Source: an uncultured Woeseiaceae bacterium
Lineage (GTDB): Bacteria; Pseudomonadota; Gammaproteobacteria; Steroidobacterales; Woeseiaceae
Direction of reading: 5' to 3'
Assembly: GCA_902517795.1 (NCBI GenBank)
Contig: CABYDR010000005.1
Span: 1 to 52,607, forward strand
DNA: 52,607 bases
Shown here: positions 49,327 to 52,607 of the stretch, in pieces
How positions within the stretch are numbered: position 1 is the stretch's first letter
Layout: every line of letters starts with the position of its first letter
Notes under the pieces: model-generated
Told to the model about the DNA's origin: nothing
What the model saw: the letters and a program-made list of their open reading frames with translations, nothing else
Databases searched by the model: none
Made by a program: the position numbers and the translations under genes

Positions 49327-50668
49327 TCTAAAGTTATCAGAAATTGCAATATCAATTAATGGCAACTTTCGCGGCGAAGAAAAAAATATAAGAGGGGTAT
49401 CGACAGATACAAGAACAATTAAAGAGGATCAATTATTTTTTGGTTTAAGAGGGCCAAATTTTAATGGAAATGAATTTATCAATGTCGCAAAAAAAAATGG
49501 GGCCGCTGCATATGTTGTTGATTCAAAGAATATTAATGACATTCAAACTATTCATGTAAAAGACACAAAGTTGGCTCTAGGAGATCTCGCTAGAGTATGG
49601 AGAAAGCGACTGTCCCCTGTTTTTATAGGAATTACGGGTAGCAACGGAAAAACAACACTCAAAGAGATGGTAAGTACCTGTTTTTCTCAGAATCATAAAA
49701 CATTTAATACAGTGGGTAATTACAATAATGATATTGGAATGCCTCTCATGATATTGGATATGAACAATACATACGAATATGCAGTATTAGAAATGGGTGC
49801 AAGCAAACCTGGCGATATTAAATATCTGGTTGATGTTGCTTATCCGGATGTTGTTGTGATAAATAATGCGGCACCTGCACACCTCGTTGGTTTCGAGAGC
49901 ATTAATGGAGTGGCCAATGCAAAAGGTGAGATATTACAAGGTGAAGTAACACCGAAGTTTGCCATCCTAAATCACGATGATTCATTTTATGATTTATGGG
50001 TTGAAATGGCCTCAAACTCAGAAATTATCAGCTTTGGAAGCAATTGTGATGCGATGATTCACCCTGAGCGTGTTTCGTTGGAGAGAAATTATTCATCATT
50101 TATATTGAGGACGCCCATGGGATCCATAAATATACATTTGAAATTGTTAGGTATGCATAACGTATTGAATGCGTGTGCTGCAGCAGCTGTAATGCTTTCT
50201 CAATCGAAGAGTTTATCAGAAATTAAGAATGGGCTGGAATCTACCATACCTGTTTCAGGAAGATTAGAGATAAAAGAATCTCAACATGGCCATGAAATTA
50301 TTGATGACACATATAACTCCAATCCAACAAGTATGAGTGTTGCTATTGAATTTCTTAGAAAAAGAGAAAAAACCAAGGTTTTTGTAATGGGAGATATGTT
50401 GGAACTCGGCAAGGAAGAAGAAAGAATGCATAAAGAGTTAGGAGAAAAGTTAAATCATGCTGATATTGATTATCTTTTTGGAATTGGTGAACTGGCCAAG
50501 CATACAGTTGATTCATTCGAGAAAGAAGGGTTTTGGTATGAAGATATTGATTGCATGATTGATGATATAGCATCTATGATGCTAAAAAATAGAGAAATGA
50601 GTATATTGGTTAAGGGTTCGCGCTCAATGAAGATGGAAAGAGTGATCAAAGTTTTATCAGTGCAATGA
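49319..50668 (+). CDS. murF: UDP-MurNAc-tripeptide:D-Ala-D-Ala ligase
   Basis: Completes the cytoplasmic UDP-MurNAc-pentapeptide. The 449-aa protein has STDTRTIKEDQLFFGLRG, the ATP loop GITGSNGKTT, the NYNNDIGMPL motif, EMGASKPGDI and DDTYNSNPTSM. All are MurF hallmarks. It overlaps murE by eight bases and is 14 bases before mraY. Confidence 0.97.
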   Translation: MIDLKLSEIAISINGNFRGEEKNIRGVSTDTRTIKEDQLFFGLRGPNFNGNEFINVAKKNGAAAYVVDSKNINDIQTIHVKDTKLALGDLARVWRKRLSPVFIGITGSNGKTTLKEMVSTCFSQNHKTFNTVGNYNNDIGMPLMILDMNNTYEYAVLEMGASKPGDIKYLVDVAYPDVVVINNAAPAHLVGFESINGVANAKGEILQGEVTPKFAILNHDDSFYDLWVEMASNSEIISFGSNCDAMIHPERVSLERNYSSFILRTPMGSINIHLKLLGMHNVLNACAAAAVMLSQSKSLSEIKNGLESTIPVSGRLEIKESQHGHEIIDDTYNSNPTSMSVAIEFLRKREKTKVFVMGDMLELGKEEERMHKELGEKLNHADIDYLFGIGELAKHTVDSFEKEGFWYEDIDCMIDDIASMMLKNREMSILVKGSRSMKMERVIKVLSVQ

Positions 50669-50682
50669 AGTGAGACAACATT

Positions 50683-51765
50683 ATGATGCTTTATTTAACA
50701 AATTATTTAGCTCAATTTGAATCTAGTTTTTATGTTTTCAATTACATAACTATCAGAGCGATTTTGGGAGCATTAACATCATTGATCATTTCAATGATTT
50801 TGGGCCCAAGGATGATAGCAAAGCTTCACTTAATTCAGCTCAATCAGCCTGTCAGAGATGACGGACCAGAAAGTCATAAAGAAAAAATTGGCACACCAAC
50901 AATGGGTGGTGCTTTGATTATCATGTCAATTTCACTGGCAACATTAATGTGGGCAGAAATAAATAATCCTTTTATATGGATAATACTTTTCGTGACTATT
51001 TCATTTGGTTTTCTTGGGTATATTGATGACTATCAGAAAATAATCAAAAATAATTCTGATGGAATTTCAGCATCGAAAAAACTTTTTTGGCAATCTCTTA
51101 TTGCAATAATAGCAATAATGCTTCTGATAAAATTTAATACAGATTCTAATTCAACGTCTTTATTGATACCCTACTTAAAAAATACAATGATTGAGCTTGG
51201 TATTTTGCATCTGATCATTTCATTTTTCTTCATTATCGGTTTTAGCAATGCTGTAAATCTAACTGATGGGTTGGATGGATTAGCAATTATGCCAACTGTT
51301 CTTGTTGCTGGTGCTTTAGGTATTTTTTCATATGTCACTGGAAATATAAATTTTTCAACCTATCTTGATATTCCATATGTTGACGGCGCTGGAGAGATCT
51401 TTGTTTTCTGCGCAGCACTAGTTGGTGCTGGCCTAGGATTTTTATGGTTCAATACATACCCTGCTCAAGTCTTTATGGGAGATGTTGGGTCATTATCTAT
51501 TGGTGCATCACTGGGGGTCATAGCAGTAATAATAAAACAAGAAATTGTTCTGGTAATTATGGGTGGAGTATTCGTTGCTGAAACATTATCAGTAATGATT
51601 CAAGTCGCTTCTTTTAAGTTAACTGGAAAAAGAATTTTCAGGATGGCGCCATTGCATCATCATTATGAGCTAAAAGGATGGAAAGAGCCAAAGATCATTG
51701 TAAGGTTTTGGATCATTACTGTGATATTAGTATTAATTGGTTTAGCAAGCCTAAAAATAAGATAG
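50683..51765 (+). CDS. mraY: Phospho-N-acetylmuramoyl-pentapeptide-transferase
   Basis: Transfers phospho-MurNAc-pentapeptide to undecaprenyl phosphate to form lipid I in the inner membrane. The 360-aa protein has ten helices, the early [12 protein letters not shown] motif, the metal-binding [19 protein letters not shown], and the C-terminal [12 protein letters not shown]. Full length. It precedes murD by five bases. Confidence 0.97.
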   Translation: MMLYLTNYLAQFESSFYVFNYITIRAILGALTSLIISMILGPRMIAKLHLIQLNQPVRDDGPESHKEKIGTPTMGGALIIMSISLATLMWAEINNPFIWIILFVTISFGFLGYIDDYQKIIKNNSDGISASKKLFWQSLIAIIAIMLLIKFNTDSNSTSLLIPYLKNTMIELGILHLIISFFFIIGFSNAVNLTDGLDGLAIMPTVLVAGALGIFSYVTGNINFSTYLDIPYVDGAGEIFVFCAALVGAGLGFLWFNTYPAQVFMGDVGSLSIGASLGVIAVIIKQEIVLVIMGGVFVAETLSVMIQVASFKLTGKRIFRMAPLHHHYELKGWKEPKIIVRFWIITVILVLIGLASLKIR

Positions 51766-51770
51766 ATTTA

Positions 51771-52607
51771 GTGAACAAAAAAAATTCTCTCCAGAAAACT
51801 ATTCAAAATAAATATTTTGTATTTGGAATGGGCAAGACTGGCTTGTCTGTTGCAAATTTTCTTAAAAGAAATAATAAAAATGCAATTTATTTTGATTCAA
51901 GAAAAAACCCTCCTCAACTAAAGGATTTTAAGAAATTATTTAAAAAAGAAAATATTTTTATAGAAAAGATAGAGAAAAAGAATCTTGATGAGATAACTCA
52001 CGTAATAGTCTCTCCCGGAATTAACGACTGCAATGATCTACTAAAAATTTTCAAAAAAAACAACATCCCCATACATTCAGATATTGATTTATATGTAGAG
52101 AATACGGCTAAAAGGTTTGTAGCTATCACTGGTACTAATGGTAAAAGCACTGTAACTGAATTGGTTTCATTTTTATGTAATAACGCTGGCCTCAAATCAT
52201 CGGCAGGGGGAAATTTAGGTACACCAGCATTGGATCTCATTGATGACGAGTCTGAATTACATATCTTAGAGTTATCAAGTTTTCATCTTCATAGATGTTC
52301 TAATTTACCGGCAAATGTCGCTGTGCTTTTAAATATATCTCGTGATCATATAGATTGGCATGGTGATGAGGAAAGCTATAGGCAAGCAAAATTTCGAGTC
52401 TTAAAAGATGCATCCAGCTCAGTCTTTAATCACGATATTCCAGGAGTTTTGAATTACCTTAATAATAAACTAAGTGTAAGTTTTGGATCACGAAAAACAA
52501 AAAAAGATTCTTATGGTCTTTTACCTAAAGATGATGAAATTTTACTTACTTACAATGAAAAAAAGATAGTCGGTTCCAGTCAATTGAAACTTTTTGGGAT
52601 ACATAAC
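51771..52607 (+). CDS. murD: UDP-N-acetylmuramoylalanine-D-glutamate ligase, 3' end beyond window
   Basis: Adds D-Glu to UDP-MurNAc-L-Ala. It is missing from the ORF track because it starts with GTG and is cut by the window edge after 279 codons. The start region YFVFGMGKTGLSVANFLKR is the usual MurD N-terminus, and the ATP loop ITGTNGKST, GNLGTPAL and ELSSFHL follow in order, with ISRDHIDWHG later. About 60 percent of the family length is present. No frameshift is seen. Confidence 0.95.
   Translation, partial: MNKKNSLQKTIQNKYFVFGMGKTGLSVANFLKRNNKNAIYFDSRKNPPQLKDFKKLFKKENIFIEKIEKKNLDEITHVIVSPGINDCNDLLKIFKKNNIPIHSDIDLYVENTAKRFVAITGTNGKSTVTELVSFLCNNAGLKSSAGGNLGTPALDLIDDESELHILELSSFHLHRCSNLPANVAVLLNISRDHIDWHGDEESYRQAKFRVLKDASSSVFNHDIPGVLNYLNNKLSVSFGSRKTKKDSYGLLPKDDEILLTYNEKKIVGSSQLKLFGIHN

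Overview
The window reads as core chromosome of a streamlined, AT-rich, free-living gammaproteobacterium, probably marine and planktonic. The evidence is gammaproteobacterial gene order (yrbG-kdsD-kdsC-lptCAB; rsmI-rnpB-mraZ-rsmH-ftsL-ftsI-murEF-mraY-murD; petABC-sspAB; metK next to tkt-gap-pgk), low GC throughout, and very short or negative intergenic distances. I saw no insertion sequences, prophage genes, CRISPR arrays, tRNAs or rRNAs. The exact lineage (SAR86-like or another reduced marine clade) cannot be fixed from sequence reading alone.

Layout. 1-3.0 kb: a B12-dependent class II ribonucleotide reductase split into two genes (nrdJa, nrdJb) behind a near-consensus NrdR box. 3.3-7.8 kb: LPS inner-core genes hldE and waaA, converging on a rhodanese-tolC pair. 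7.9-11.3 kb: a pyrophosphate module of PPi-dependent phosphofructokinase and a K+-independent membrane pyrophosphatase, opposite adk. 12-19.9 kb: rnd, a small membrane protein, mpl, and a metK-ahcY-cpdA-hemL run. 20-24.4 kb: tkt-gap-pgk; gap sits in the slot usually held by epd and has unusual cofactor-site residues. 24.4-28 kb: a Tat-dependent PhoX/DUF839 protein and a MoxR/VWA pair. 28-33.8 kb: yrbG-kdsD-kdsC-lptC-lptA-lptB, ending in mgtE where E. coli has rpoN-hpf-ptsN. 33.9-39.3 kb: ibaG-murA, the cytochrome bc1 operon petABC, and sspA-sspB. 39.3-42.8 kb: a short LpoA-like lipoprotein, rsmI, a NiCoT/UreH-like membrane protein and RNase P RNA. 43.1-52.6 kb: the dcw cluster with a clear MraZ-type promoter/operator and ftsZ placed between rsmH and ftsL; murD runs off the end.

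Together the genes cover envelope building (Kdo and heptose, LPS export, peptidoglycan precursors and recycling), the S-adenosylmethionine cycle, central carbon flow, and PPi-saving energy metabolism. Nothing looks like a self-contained new defence or mobile system. The best leads are the relocated ftsZ with a perfect hairpin behind it, the pfp-hppA pair, the GAPDH with altered cofactor residues, and the adenylate kinase with a half-lost zinc lid.
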